From NCBI GenBank assembly GCA_965276825.1, contig OZ255630.1:1612001-1676000 (forward strand): 64,000 nt of DNA, given 5' to 3'. The stretch comes from G965276765 sp965276825. Lineage in GTDB: Bacteria; Actinomycetota; Acidimicrobiia; Acidimicrobiales; Palsa-688. The position numbers were made by a program, and so were the translations under genes. This document shows positions 35,634 through 44,116 of the stretch, piece after piece. Within the stretch, counting starts at the first letter, position 1. Each line of letters begins with the position of its first letter. The notes beneath the pieces are model-generated. The model was not told where the DNA came from. It did not search any database and saw nothing but the letters and a program-made list of their open reading frames with translations.

Positions 35634-36431
35634 ATGGATCTGGAACTCACCGGATGCCGAGCGCTGGTGACCGGCGGCAGCAGCCGGAGCATCGGTTACG
35701 CGGTCGCGCGCCGGTTGGCGCTTGAGGGCTGCGCGGTGGCCATCGTGTCCCGCGACCTGCAGACACTCGCTACGGCCGCGGCTGAGCTCGCAGCGCAGAC
35801 CAGCCGGCCGGTCGTGCCGGTGGCGGGCGACGCCGCGGACGGCGACTCGGTCGTGGCCGTGGTCGCGGAGGTTACCGAGCGGCTCGGCGGCGTGGACATC
35901 CTGGTGAACTCCGCGGCCCGGTCGGCCGGTGCGTCGGGCCCGGCGTCCACCGTGTCCCCCGAGCGGCTCCGCACCGAGATCGACATCAAGGCGTTGGGAT
36001 ACCTGCGCTTCGCGCAGGCCGTGGCGCCCCAGATGGTCGACCGCGGATGGGGTCGCATCGTCAGCGTGGCCGGCCTCGCCGCCCGGCAGACCGCGTCGCT
36101 CAGCGCCGCCGTGCGAAACGTCGCGGTCGCCGCGATGACCAAGACGCTGGCCGACGAGCTGGGCCCGCACGGCGTCAACGTCACGGCGGTCCACCCGGGC
36201 ACGACCCGGACGCAGCGCATCGCGGACCAGATCGCGGAGCGGGCCGGAGCCCGTGGCGTCGGCGTCGAGGAGGTGGCCGCGGAGATGGGATCGGTGTACG
36301 GGATCGGGCGTCTCGTCGAACCGGACGAGGTCGCGAACCTCGTGGCGTTCCTCGCCTCGCCGCTCGGGGTCGCAGTGAACGGCGACACGATCCCCTGCGG
36401 CGGTGGTCGCACGGGATCGATCCACTACTGA
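35634..36431 (+). CDS. SDR-family protein lacking the usual YxxxK
   Basis: A 265-residue Rossmann protein with GGSSRSIGYAVARRL and NSAARSAG. At the expected active site it reads SVAGLAARQTASLSAAVRNVAVA, so the catalytic Tyr and Lys are replaced by Ser and Arg. Some natural SDR subgroups with RN at this place exist, and such proteins may use another mechanism or bind rather than reduce. The ATG at 35634 has a GGAAAGG Shine-Dalgarno. Convergent with the reductase gene at 36440. Confidence 0.8.
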   Translation: MDLELTGCRALVTGGSSRSIGYAVARRLALEGCAVAIVSRDLQTLATAAAELAAQTSRPVVPVAGDAADGDSVVAVVAEVTERLGGVDILVNSAARSAGASGPASTVSPERLRTEIDIKALGYLRFAQAVAPQMVDRGWGRIVSVAGLAARQTASLSAAVRNVAVAAMTKTLADELGPHGVNVTAVHPGTTRTQRIADQIAERAGARGVGVEEVAAEMGSVYGIGRLVEPDEVANLVAFLASPLGVAVNGDTIPCGGGRTGSIHY

Positions 36432-36439
36432 CTGACCTG

Positions 36440-37630
36440 TCACAGCGCGGCGGCGGCGAAGGCGCGCTTGAGTTCGCGCCGGTACGGCAGCAGGGCCTGT
36501 GCGCTGCCCGCCCCTACCGCGCCGATCAGCTCGCCAGCACGCCGGTACTCGGCGAGGAACGCTTCGCTCGCCGGGTCGCCGTCGACGACGTGGACGGTGT
36601 CCGCGCGCCCTGGCAGCCCGACCCCCTGTAGCCGGATGCCGAACTGGTCGCTCCAGAACGACGGCACCGGCGTGAAGGGCCCCACGGCAGGATCGAGCAG
36701 TCTCGTCGTCGCTGCGGCCGCCTGCTCGGTGGCGTTTGTCCAGTGCTCGAGACGCAGCAGTTCGCCACCGAGGGCGGGATGGGGCCAGCAGGCGACGTCG
36801 CCGGCGGCGACGACATCGTCCAGTCCGACGACGGCCAGCGTGCCGTCGCAGACAACGCCCGAGGCAAGGGTTGCACCCGAGCCGGTCAGCCATCCAGTGG
36901 ACGGTGCGACGCCGATCGCGATCACGGCGACGTCCGCCGGCAGTACCACGCCGTCGGCCAGCTCGATCCCGGTGACTCGGTCCTCGATGCGCACGCCGGT
37001 GACCGCGACGCCCTCGATCACACGGACGCCGTGCCGGCGGGCGCGCTCGGCCGCGGCGCAGGAGAGCTCACCCAGGGCCGTGACCATCATGGGCAGCGGG
37101 GTGACCACCGTGACGTGCAGGTCGCGGTCGCGACAGGTGGACGCGAGCTCGGCCCCGATGAACCCGCCGCCGATGATCACGACGCGGGCGACGGGCACCA
37201 AGTCGGCGCGCAGCCGCAGGGCGTCGTCCAGCGTTCGCAGCGTGTGCAGGCCGGGCGCGCTCTCCGGTGTGCCGGGCAGGCGGCGCGGCGCAGCGCCGGT
37301 GGCGACGACCAGTCCGTCGTAGGAGATGTCCGGACCGCCGTCGAGGACCACGCGTCGCCCTTCGGGATCCAGTCCCGCTGCCCGGACGCCTAGCCGCCAC
37401 TCGACCTCGAGGTCGGCCGATCGTTTGAGCCGGATGGTGTCCGGGTGGTCCGTGCCGGCCGTGAACGCCTTCGACAGTGGGGGCCGGTCGTAGGGCTCGT
37501 GGATCTCGTCGCCGATGACGGTGATCGTGCCGTCGAAGCGTCGCCGGCGCAGCGACTCGGCCGCCCGCAGCCCAGCCAACGACGCCCCGACGATGACGAC
37601 GTGCCGGAGCGGGCGCGCCCCGGCAGTCAT
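36440..37630 (-). CDS. FAD-dependent ferredoxin reductase
   Basis: A 396-residue NAD(P)H reductase of the oxygenase-coupled type. FAD loop GASLAGLRAAESL, YDRPPLSK, the NAD(P)H loop IIGGGFIGAELAS and AAGDVACW are all present, with a C-terminal reductase domain. The ATG overlaps the stop of the small ferredoxin gene (ATGA). It supplies electrons to the three-component system with the 395-residue oxygenase and maybe to the other oxygenase as well. Confidence 0.92.
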   Translation of the reverse strand: MTAGARPLRHVVIVGASLAGLRAAESLRRRRFDGTITVIGDEIHEPYDRPPLSKAFTAGTDHPDTIRLKRSADLEVEWRLGVRAAGLDPEGRRVVLDGGPDISYDGLVVATGAAPRRLPGTPESAPGLHTLRTLDDALRLRADLVPVARVVIIGGGFIGAELASTCRDRDLHVTVVTPLPMMVTALGELSCAAAERARRHGVRVIEGVAVTGVRIEDRVTGIELADGVVLPADVAVIAIGVAPSTGWLTGSGATLASGVVCDGTLAVVGLDDVVAAGDVACWPHPALGGELLRLEHWTNATEQAAAATTRLLDPAVGPFTPVPSFWSDQFGIRLQGVGLPGRADTVHVVDGDPASEAFLAEYRRAGELIGAVGAGSAQALLPYRRELKRAFAAAAL

Positions 37631-37824
37631 GACTCGACGAGGGTGAGTGCCTGCGCTGGGCAGCTGAGCACGGCCTCCTCGACCTCGCTGCGCGCGGACT
37701 CCGGCGGCTCAGGTTGGAGCACCACCACCACCGGAGTGGCGGCGGTGAGCTCGAAGACCTCCGGGGCGGCGAGCAGGCAGTTGCCGTAGGCTTGGCACAG
37801 CTTGGTGTCCAGTTCGATGCGCAT
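37627..37824 (-). CDS. Small [3Fe-4S]-type ferredoxin
   Basis: A 65-residue ferredoxin. Cysteines occur in KLCQAYGNC and SCPAQAL; the position of the second cluster cysteine in a [4Fe-4S] protein is not a Cys, which gives the [3Fe-4S] pattern common in P450 and oxygenase ferredoxins. It sits between oxygenase and reductase genes, 5 bp after the former and overlapping the latter. ATG at 37822-37824. Confidence 0.88.
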   Translation of the reverse strand: MRIELDTKLCQAYGNCLLAAPEVFELTAATPVVVVLQPEPPESARSEVEEAVLSCPAQALTLVES

Positions 37825-37829
37825 CGACG

Positions 37830-39017
37830 TCACCCCTTCCGGAACGGGCTGGCATTGCTGGGGGCGCCGACGTAGTCGCGCCAGGATTGCCACCACTGGC
37901 GCAGCCGGTTGTCGTCGCCGCGAGTGCCTTCCGTGGCCGGCTGGCCACGCGCGATCAGGCTGTACGGCACGGTCCAGTTGGCCAGCCCCGTGCGCTGCCG
38001 CATGAGCACGGGCACGTCCTCGTCCTCGTACGAGGCGAGCGCGGTGGCCTTGGCCCCCGCCATGCGCACCTTGCGCTTCGCGTCGTCGTCCCCGACGACG
38101 CCGAAGATCCGACGGGTGACGACGGTGCGGTCCAGGCCCTTCGGCATCGAACTGGAGATCATGAAGTAGTTGTTGCGCACCTGGCAGATGAGGTCCGGGA
38201 AGAGCGTCATGATGTAGCCGCCGCCACCCTCGAAGCCGGGCAACGCGTGCTCCGTGGCGCCCTTGAGCTCCTCCGGCAGGCGCTCGTAGTCCAGCTTCGT
38301 CCACTGGATGGCGTGCCCGTTGTCGACGATCTCGTACGGGCTGGCCGGGCTGGCTGAGCGGAAAATGGGGTGCACGAAGGGCACGTGGTAGCCGTCACGC
38401 TGGTTCTCGGCGACGAGCTTCCAGTTGATGGGGACGTCCCACTCCTGCTTGTGGATGACCTCCATCTTGACGTCACGCAGCGGCGTGCCGAGTACCTCGA
38501 CGATACGCGAGCCGAGGAAGTCGACCAGGCTCGGCGCCTGCTCGTCCACGCACACGAAGTGCATGCCGAAGACGGACTCGGTGCGGATCGGCACGAGCCC
38601 GAACCGCTCACGGATGAAGCCGGTGTTCTCGTACGCCGGGCTGCCCGGGACGCCATTGAGTTCACCCTTCAGCCCGTAAGTCCACCAGTGGTACGGGCAG
38701 CGCATGGCCGAGCACTGCCCGGCGCCTTCCATCACCAGCGCGCCGCGGTGCCGGCACACGTTGTAGAAGCCGCGGATCTCGCGATCCTCACCGCGGACCA
38801 CGAGAACGGGATTGCCGGCCACCTTGAGCGTCAGGTAGTCGCCGACGTCGGGCAGGTCGCTGTCGTGGCCGACGAAGGTCCACACCCGGGCGAGCAGGGT
38901 GCGCTGCTCGTGCTGGTACAGCTGCTCGTCGAGATAGACCGAGTTGTGCACGAGCCGTTCGTCGTCCATGTCCGTGACGTCGCCGGCGGTTGACACCGCC
39001 GTCCTCGGCTGCTGCAT
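37830..39017 (-). CDS. Rieske-type ring-hydroxylating oxygenase alpha subunit
   Basis: A 395-residue oxygenase. Cluster ligands are in CRHRG (Cys88, His90) and CPYHWW (Cys107, His110). The mononuclear iron site is NQRDGYHVPFVH (His211, His216) with a later acidic ligand. No beta subunit is encoded. With the [3Fe-4S] ferredoxin and FAD reductase directly downstream it forms a complete three-component monooxygenase or dioxygenase. ATG at 39015-39017; about 39 bp separate it from the AAA gene upstream, so it may be part of the cupin-AAA operon. Confidence 0.9.
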   Translation of the reverse strand: MQQPRTAVSTAGDVTDMDDERLVHNSVYLDEQLYQHEQRTLLARVWTFVGHDSDLPDVGDYLTLKVAGNPVLVVRGEDREIRGFYNVCRHRGALVMEGAGQCSAMRCPYHWWTYGLKGELNGVPGSPAYENTGFIRERFGLVPIRTESVFGMHFVCVDEQAPSLVDFLGSRIVEVLGTPLRDVKMEVIHKQEWDVPINWKLVAENQRDGYHVPFVHPIFRSASPASPYEIVDNGHAIQWTKLDYERLPEELKGATEHALPGFEGGGGYIMTLFPDLICQVRNNYFMISSSMPKGLDRTVVTRRIFGVVGDDDAKRKVRMAGAKATALASYEDEDVPVLMRQRTGLANWTVPYSLIARGQPATEGTRGDDNRLRQWWQSWRDYVGAPSNASPFRKG

Positions 39018-39056
39018 GCGTGTCCTCCGGTGGTGTGGTGTCGGTGATCGGTGCGA

Positions 39057-41057
39057 TCAGTGTTCGGTGAATCGGCGCGCGAGCCGCTGCACGTCGGCGG
39101 CGCTCCTCCCGCGGCTGGCGGCCACGTGCTCCTCGAGCTCGCCGGCCGACAGCGTGCTGCCCGCCACGCGAGTCAGGATGAGGCGACGGCGTTCGTCGTC
39201 GGGATCGGGCACGCGCAGGTGCAGTCCGAGCCGACCCGCGCGCACGAGCGCCGGGTCGATCAGCTCCGGACGGTCGGTGATCCCCACGACAAACACCCCC
39301 CCGCCGACCAGGGCCCGGTCGACGCTGGACAGGAGCGCGGACAGCACACGGCCCGCGGCGTTCTCCGCGCGATCGCCGTGCCGCCGCGGTGCCACCGAGT
39401 CCAGGTGTTCGACGACCACGATGCTCGGCCGCACGTCGCGGGCCCGGGCGAACAAGGTGCGTATCGCCCCCTCGGACTCACCGAGCCACTGTGTGAAGAC
39501 GGTCGAACCGTCGACGACGACGACGTTCGCGCCCGCCCACTCACCAAGGGCGTACACCAGCGCGGACTTGCCGTTGCCGGACTCGCCGCTGAGCAGCACG
39601 CCTTCGGCGCGACCGCCGGCCGGGTCGAGGGCGGCCAAGGCGGCGGCCGCGAAGTCGTCGCGCAGCTCGTCCAGGCCGTCGAACTCGTCCCACGCGATGG
39701 ACACGTCGCCAGTCGGCAACCCGCGCATGGCGCTCGGTACGACGCGGCCGAGCGCCACGCCGACGTCCTCGGCGGAGACCGACAGCTCGGTCTGCTCGGC
39801 GGCCGCGGCCAGCTCGACGCCACTGCCCATGCCGCCGTGGGTGAGCCTACGGGCAGCGGCGAGACCGGCCTCACGAGTGAGATGCATCAGGTCGGCGCCG
39901 GTAAAACCCGCCGTGCGTGTCCGCGCCGCCTCGTCGAACGCCGCCTCGGCGGCACGGGTCAGCGGCATCTCCCGGGTGTGGACGGCGAGGATCTCGCGGC
40001 GCGCGTCCGGGCCGGGCGGCCCGATGTAAAGTTCCTCGTCGAAGCGACCCGGCCGGCGAAAGGCCCCGTCGAGCACGTCCAGCCGGTTAGTGGTGGCCAG
40101 CACGACCACCCCGTCGACCTGATCGAGACCGTCCATCAGGCTGAGCAGCTGCGTGGTGGCGCGGATATCGCCCTGGGAAGCGAGCCGCTCCCGGCTGGTG
40201 GCGACGACGTCCAGCTCGTCGATGATGATCAGGGTCGGGGCGTGGTGCGAGGCCTCGTTGAACAGCGCGCGCAGATTCGCCTCGGTCTCACCGGAGTAGG
40301 TGCCCACGAGTTCGGTGGCGGACCTGGTCATGACATTGGCGCGTAGCTCCTGCGCCACGGCCCGGCTCAGCAGTGTCTTCCCGGTGCCGGGCGGCCCGTG
40401 CAAGATCACGCCCTTAGGGGCGCGCACCCCCAACGTCCGGTAGAGACCAGGCCGCAGCAGCGGAAGTTCGATGAGGTCGCGCAGCGCCGACAGCGCGTCA
40501 TCCAGACCGCCGATCTCCGCGAAGGACGTCCGTCGTCGCGCGATCTCGGGGTCCGGTTCGGCATACTCGATCCGGGTCTGCCCCCCAACCACGGCCGGCG
40601 TCGCGTCCACCGAGTCGATCTGCAGCACGACGCCGCCGCCACCGGCGAAGATCGGCGCGAAGACCACCGCGCGCGGCCAGACGACGGTCGTGTCCTTGTG
40701 CAGGAAGTCGACCACGTGGTCGGCCAGGTGGTGGGACAGGTGGAAGGCGGGGCGCACGACGACGTCGAGCGCCTCGGGCGGCGCCGGCACGAGCGCGAGG
40801 TCCAGGCTGTCGCCAGGCTTCACCCCCAGCTGGGTCCACAGCATCCGGCCGAGGCGCATCAGGGGGACGTCGTCGTCGACCGCGTCGGTGAGCCGGGTGT
40901 ACACGTCGCGACCGGCGTAGGAGGTCACGCACAGCACGTCGCCAGGGGCGCCGCCGAGCTCGCGCAACGACGCCGTCGCGATCTCGACCGCGGCGCCGTC
41001 GACCGGCCGGGACGGCGCGGGCCGCGCAGCCTGCACGCGCACCGGACTCGCTTGCAT
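39057..41057 (-). CDS. CDC48/VCP-like double AAA+ ATPase
   Basis: A 666-residue protein. An N-terminal double-psi barrel-like region (about 1-170) precedes D1, with Walker A GPPGTGKT (221-228), Walker B IIIDELD (Asp280, Glu281), sensor ATTNR and arginine fingers in FRRPGRFD. D2 has Walker A GESGNGKS (491-498), but where Walker B is expected it reads VVVEHLD, with Glu550-His551 replacing Asp-Glu, so D2 probably binds ATP without hydrolysing it. Such ATPases unfold or remodel proteins. Its coupling to two cupin genes (ATGA overlaps) and to Rieske genes suggests an oxygenase-related chaperone; this is inference. Confidence 0.88.
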   Translation of the reverse strand: MQASPVRVQAARPAPSRPVDGAAVEIATASLRELGGAPGDVLCVTSYAGRDVYTRLTDAVDDDVPLMRLGRMLWTQLGVKPGDSLDLALVPAPPEALDVVVRPAFHLSHHLADHVVDFLHKDTTVVWPRAVVFAPIFAGGGGVVLQIDSVDATPAVVGGQTRIEYAEPDPEIARRRTSFAEIGGLDDALSALRDLIELPLLRPGLYRTLGVRAPKGVILHGPPGTGKTLLSRAVAQELRANVMTRSATELVGTYSGETEANLRALFNEASHHAPTLIIIDELDVVATSRERLASQGDIRATTQLLSLMDGLDQVDGVVVLATTNRLDVLDGAFRRPGRFDEELYIGPPGPDARREILAVHTREMPLTRAAEAAFDEAARTRTAGFTGADLMHLTREAGLAAARRLTHGGMGSGVELAAAAEQTELSVSAEDVGVALGRVVPSAMRGLPTGDVSIAWDEFDGLDELRDDFAAAALAALDPAGGRAEGVLLSGESGNGKSALVYALGEWAGANVVVVDGSTVFTQWLGESEGAIRTLFARARDVRPSIVVVEHLDSVAPRRHGDRAENAAGRVLSALLSSVDRALVGGGVFVVGITDRPELIDPALVRAGRLGLHLRVPDPDDERRRLILTRVAGSTLSAGELEEHVAASRGRSAADVQRLARRFTEH

Positions 41058-41551
41058 CAGGCCCGGACTCCGTACTCGGGGGCCGGTTCGAGCACCTCCA
41101 TGGCCACGCCGCCCTCCGGCCCGAGGGCCGAGTCGAGGTTGGGCCAAGAGATCACTATGCGAGCGGGGCCGGTACCAGTATTGAAGTGCTGGAACACGAC
41201 GCCGTCCGGACGCACCGGCAGCGCGATGACGTCGCGCGCCTCCCACTCGTGCTCCTCGCCGTCGAACAGGGTGTGGCCCTTGCCCTTCACGACAAGGTGG
41301 ACCATGCCGCCCTGGTGGCGCAGGCGGCCCGACCGCGAGCCGACCGGGATCTCCAGTTCGCAGAAGTACAATGAGTGGGTCACCGGCTGGTCGAGGTCGT
41401 TGTGCAGGTACCACCGCAGCCGGCCGAACGGCGTCGTCTCCGGCTCGCACTCGTCGCGGCGCACGATGTTGCGCCCGCTCTCGACGCGGGACTGCTCGCC
41501 GGCGCTACGCCGGATGATCGAGTCCCACAGCGATTCGGTTGTCGAGGTCAT
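41057..41551 (-). CDS. Small cupin protein (first of a pair)
   Basis: A 164-residue single-domain cupin. The barrel shows SLYFCELEIPVGSRSGRLRHQGG, HLVVKGKGHTLFDGEEHEWEARDVIALPV and QHFNTG. The metal histidines are partly conserved. It resembles its upstream neighbour over most of its length, which indicates gene duplication. It starts with the ATG at 41549-41551, overlapping the stop of that neighbour, and its own stop overlaps the AAA start. Function unknown. Confidence 0.78.
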   Translation of the reverse strand: MTSTTESLWDSIIRRSAGEQSRVESGRNIVRRDECEPETTPFGRLRWYLHNDLDQPVTHSLYFCELEIPVGSRSGRLRHQGGMVHLVVKGKGHTLFDGEEHEWEARDVIALPVRPDGVVFQHFNTGTGPARIVISWPNLDSALGPEGGVAMEVLEPAPEYGVRA

Positions 41552-42069
41552 CCGCTGTCCTTCCAGTTCGGACTGTTCTCCTTCTGCTCGAACAGGGCGC
41601 CGGTGGCGTTCTGCAGGGGAACGAAGATGAACGCGAACCACTCACTCGCCTGGTCCGGGTCCTCGTTGAAGTGCTGGTGCTCGCAGCCGCCGGGGAGCAC
41701 CGGCAGCAAGATGAGATCGCCCTCGGACCAGTCCTCACGGCGGCCGTTGACCACCGTGTAGCCCGAGCCCTTCGTCACGTAGAGTACGAGCCCGCCCTGG
41801 TGAGTGTGCCGCCCGGAGTGGGTGTGGATCTCGTGGGCGAACACCCGCCAGTCCTGCAGGGCCGAGTCGGTGACGTTCTCATGGAGGTAGTAGCCGATCT
41901 TGCCCTGGCGGTTCTGCTCCCAGACGGCGTCGGAGGCCTTGAGGACGATGCGCCCCTCGCGGGCGCGCCGCCGACGCTCGGCGAGTCCCGAGAAGACCGA
42001 TTCGTAGAAGCCGCGCTCCACCGCGTCGCGGTCATGGACCCTCTCCCCTACCTGCTCGGACTGCTCCAT
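41548..42069 (-). CDS. Small cupin protein (second of a pair)
   Basis: A 173-residue cupin with HEIHTHSGRHTHQGGLVLYV (three clustered histidines), a GSGYTVVNGRREDWSEGDLILLPV strand pair and HQHFNED. The richer set of His ligands makes this the likelier metal-binding member of the pair. ATG at 42067-42069, first gene of the cupin-cupin-AAA operon, with an operator-like TACTGAATACAGTA 26-39 bp upstream. Confidence 0.8.
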   Translation of the reverse strand: MEQSEQVGERVHDRDAVERGFYESVFSGLAERRRRAREGRIVLKASDAVWEQNRQGKIGYYLHENVTDSALQDWRVFAHEIHTHSGRHTHQGGLVLYVTKGSGYTVVNGRREDWSEGDLILLPVLPGGCEHQHFNEDPDQASEWFAFIFVPLQNATGALFEQKENSPNWKDSG

Positions 42070-42094
42070 GCACGCTCCTTCACCGCGACCTGCG

Positions 42095-42108
42095 TACTGA
42101 ATACAGTA
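42095..42108. promoter_or_regulatory. TACTGAATACAGTA palindrome upstream of the cupin-AAA operon
   Basis: Five-base arms TACTG and CAGTA flank AATA, giving a near-perfect palindrome that shares its core with CTGTATACAG at 35208. It lies 26-39 bp upstream of the first cupin start, between that operon and the end of the ligB-like gene. Confidence 0.55.
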
Positions 42109-42128
42109 TCAGGGGGAACCGACGCCCG

Positions 42129-42977
42129 TCACTTCCTGATCGTCACTGTCCGGTCGGCACGCACACCCGTTCCGAGCAGATCGACGACGGCGCAGCCAGT
42201 GACCCACGCGTCCACCGCCTCGTAGGCCAAGACGTCGGCCCGCGCCTCGGGAGCCGCGGCCCCGACCACGGCCCAGGCCCGGATCTCCTCGGCGCCCGGT
42301 CCTGCGTCAGCGTACCCGGCCTCGGGAGGCGCCCAGAGGCACTCGCGGTCGCCAGCGACGAGGGCGTCGAGCACGGCGTTGTCCCACTCGGGGCTCATCT
42401 TCCCAGCCTCGGCCATGCCCGGCCAGTGCGAGAGCCCGCCGGCGCCGACGAGCACGACACGCAGGTCGCTAGCTTCGAGAACTTCGGCAAGCACCGCGCC
42501 CAGCTTCCGGCAGCTCTCCAGCGACGGCAGCGGGTCGACCAAGGTGTTGACGATAATCGGGACGACGGGCAGGTCGGCCGCCACGTCGAGGAGGGTCAAC
42601 GGCACCATGCTGCCGTGGTCGAGCACGAGTTCGTAACTGAACGCGATGTCTCGCCCGCCGGCGAGCGCAACCGCCAGCATGTCCCTGGCCAGCGCGGCAT
42701 GCGTCGGGATGCGCCGCTTCGGGACGCCGAGCCACGGTTCGATCGGCCCCTCCGTGTTCTCGCCGAGATGGATGCAGAACGGCGGGATCACCGAGAAGAA
42801 GTTCGCGAAATGCTCGCCGGTGACCAGCACAACCACGTCCGGCGCAAGGGCGCGCAGCCGCTCCCCCGCCCGCTGATAGCCGCCGACGATGAGGCGCTCG
42901 TGCGTGCCCTCGTCGACATCGGGCCACGCAAGCATGCCCGGGGCGTGGCTGACCGTGAACGCGCCGACGACGCTCAT
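42129..42977 (-). CDS. LigB-type extradiol dioxygenase, catalytic (beta) subunit
   Basis: A 282-residue class III ring-cleavage dioxygenase. FTVSHAPGM supplies the first iron histidine, VLVTGEHFANFFSVIPPF the second region, and VVPIIVNTLVDPLPSLESC and GAGGLSHWPGM the remaining conserved parts, with the His of the last motif as catalytic base. A LigA-like gene overlaps immediately upstream, so the pair should form a LigAB-type protocatechuate/gallate-like 4,5-dioxygenase. ATG at 42975-42977. Confidence 0.88.
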   Translation of the reverse strand: MSVVGAFTVSHAPGMLAWPDVDEGTHERLIVGGYQRAGERLRALAPDVVVLVTGEHFANFFSVIPPFCIHLGENTEGPIEPWLGVPKRRIPTHAALARDMLAVALAGGRDIAFSYELVLDHGSMVPLTLLDVAADLPVVPIIVNTLVDPLPSLESCRKLGAVLAEVLEASDLRVVLVGAGGLSHWPGMAEAGKMSPEWDNAVLDALVAGDRECLWAPPEAGYADAGPGAEEIRAWAVVGAAAPEARADVLAYEAVDAWVTGCAVVDLLGTGVRADRTVTIRK

Positions 42978-43243
42978 CGGACCCGCTCCCCCGCGGCGGG
43001 GGCGAGCATCGCCCGAAACTCGCGCTGGTCGATCTCGAAAAAGCGACTGGCCGGCGCGAGCAGCAGCGGGTGCACGCCGACGCGATACAGCCCGAGGACA
43101 TCTCGCGATCGCAGCAGGTCGCGCTCGCTGTCGGTGAGGTCGTAGTTTTCCATCACCTCGTCCGGCGCAGCCCGGAATCGGCCCACCTTCGGCGGATCAC
43201 GGTTGAGATCGTAGAGAAGTCGCTCCACGGCGTGCAGGGTCAT
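42974..43243 (-). CDS. LigA-type extradiol dioxygenase, alpha subunit
   Basis: An 89-residue helical protein ending in SRFFEIDQREFRAML, with VERLLYDLNRDP at the start and DLTDSERDLLRSRD in the middle, the LigA pattern. LigA caps the LigB active site. The ATG at 43241-43243 is preceded by weak purine-rich sequence; its stop overlaps the ligB start (ATGA). It is divergent from the SDR at 43331. Confidence 0.83.
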   Translation of the reverse strand: MTLHAVERLLYDLNRDPPKVGRFRAAPDEVMENYDLTDSERDLLRSRDVLGLYRVGVHPLLLAPASRFFEIDQREFRAMLAPAAGERVR

Positions 43244-43313
43244 CGCGTCATCCCTTCTGCGTCGGGCGCCCGCGTTCGGCGGCGCCGGCGAGTGCTGGTG
43301 TGCAAGCTGTCTT

Positions 43314-43323
43314 CTGTATACGG
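43314..43323. promoter_or_regulatory. CTGTATACGG operator-like site between ligA and the SDR gene
   Basis: One mismatch from the CTGTATACAG palindrome. It lies 8 bp before the SDR ATG at 43331 and 70 bp from the ligA start, so it could repress both divergent units. Confidence 0.5.
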
Positions 43324-43330
43324 TAACCAC

Positions 43331-44116
43331 ATGACCGACCCCAGAGCACAACTTGCGAGCCCTGATCTGCTCGGCACCCTCGCCCTGGTCACCGGGGCGG
43401 GCAATGGCATCGGCCGGGCCACGACGCTACGGCTGGCCGCGCGCGGCGCAACGGTGTGGGCTCTCGACCTCGACGGCGCGGCGCTGCAGGAGACCGCCGA
43501 GTTGGGCGGCCGGGCCGGTGCCGCCGGACGGGTCCGTCCGGTGGAGGTCGACGTGACCGACGACGACGCCGTGTGCGCCGCTGCCGACAAGGTGCGCGCC
43601 GACTCCGAGCCGATGCGCGTTCTCGTGAACGTGGTCGGCGGCGCCCTGCTGGCCAGCGTGTCGGCCATGACGCCGCAGCAGTGGTCCGACCAGGTGCAGT
43701 TCAACCTGACGAGCACCTTCCTCACCTGTCACCACCTCGTCCCGGTCATCGCGGCGAACGGTGGCGGCGCGGTCGTGAACACGGCGTCGGGCTGGGGCTT
43801 CATGCCTGCGCCCCAGCGCGCAGCGTACTCGGCGAGCAAAGCCGGCGTCCTTGCGTTCTCCCGGGCGCTCGCCGCCGAGGTCGCGGCCGCTGGAGTGCGG
43901 GTGAACGTCGTCTCCCCCGGGCCGATCGGCACCGACCGGATGCTCGCCCTCACCCGCGACGACCCGGTGGCGCAGGCCAAGCAGCGACGCATTCCGCTCG
44001 GCCGGCTGGGCCGGCCGGACGAGGTCGCCACGGTGATCTCCTTTCTCACGTCCGAGGAAGCGTCCTTCGTGTGCGGCCAGGTCGTGCACGTCAACGGTGG
44101 GGTGTACATGCCATGA
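43331..44116 (+). CDS. Short-chain dehydrogenase/reductase
   Basis: A 261-residue SDR with TGAGNGIGRATTLRL, VNVVGG, a catalytic serine in VVNTASGWGF, and YSASK, plus VSPGPIGTDRM and FVCGQVVHVNGGVYMP at the end. Sequence does not show its substrate; diol, alcohol or keto-acid oxidation in the island pathway is likely. ATG at 43331. Its stop overlaps the start of a pentapeptide-repeat gene, an unusual partner. Confidence 0.87.
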   Translation: MTDPRAQLASPDLLGTLALVTGAGNGIGRATTLRLAARGATVWALDLDGAALQETAELGGRAGAAGRVRPVEVDVTDDDAVCAAADKVRADSEPMRVLVNVVGGALLASVSAMTPQQWSDQVQFNLTSTFLTCHHLVPVIAANGGGAVVNTASGWGFMPAPQRAAYSASKAGVLAFSRALAAEVAAAGVRVNVVSPGPIGTDRMLALTRDDPVAQAKQRRIPLGRLGRPDEVATVISFLTSEEASFVCGQVVHVNGGVYMP

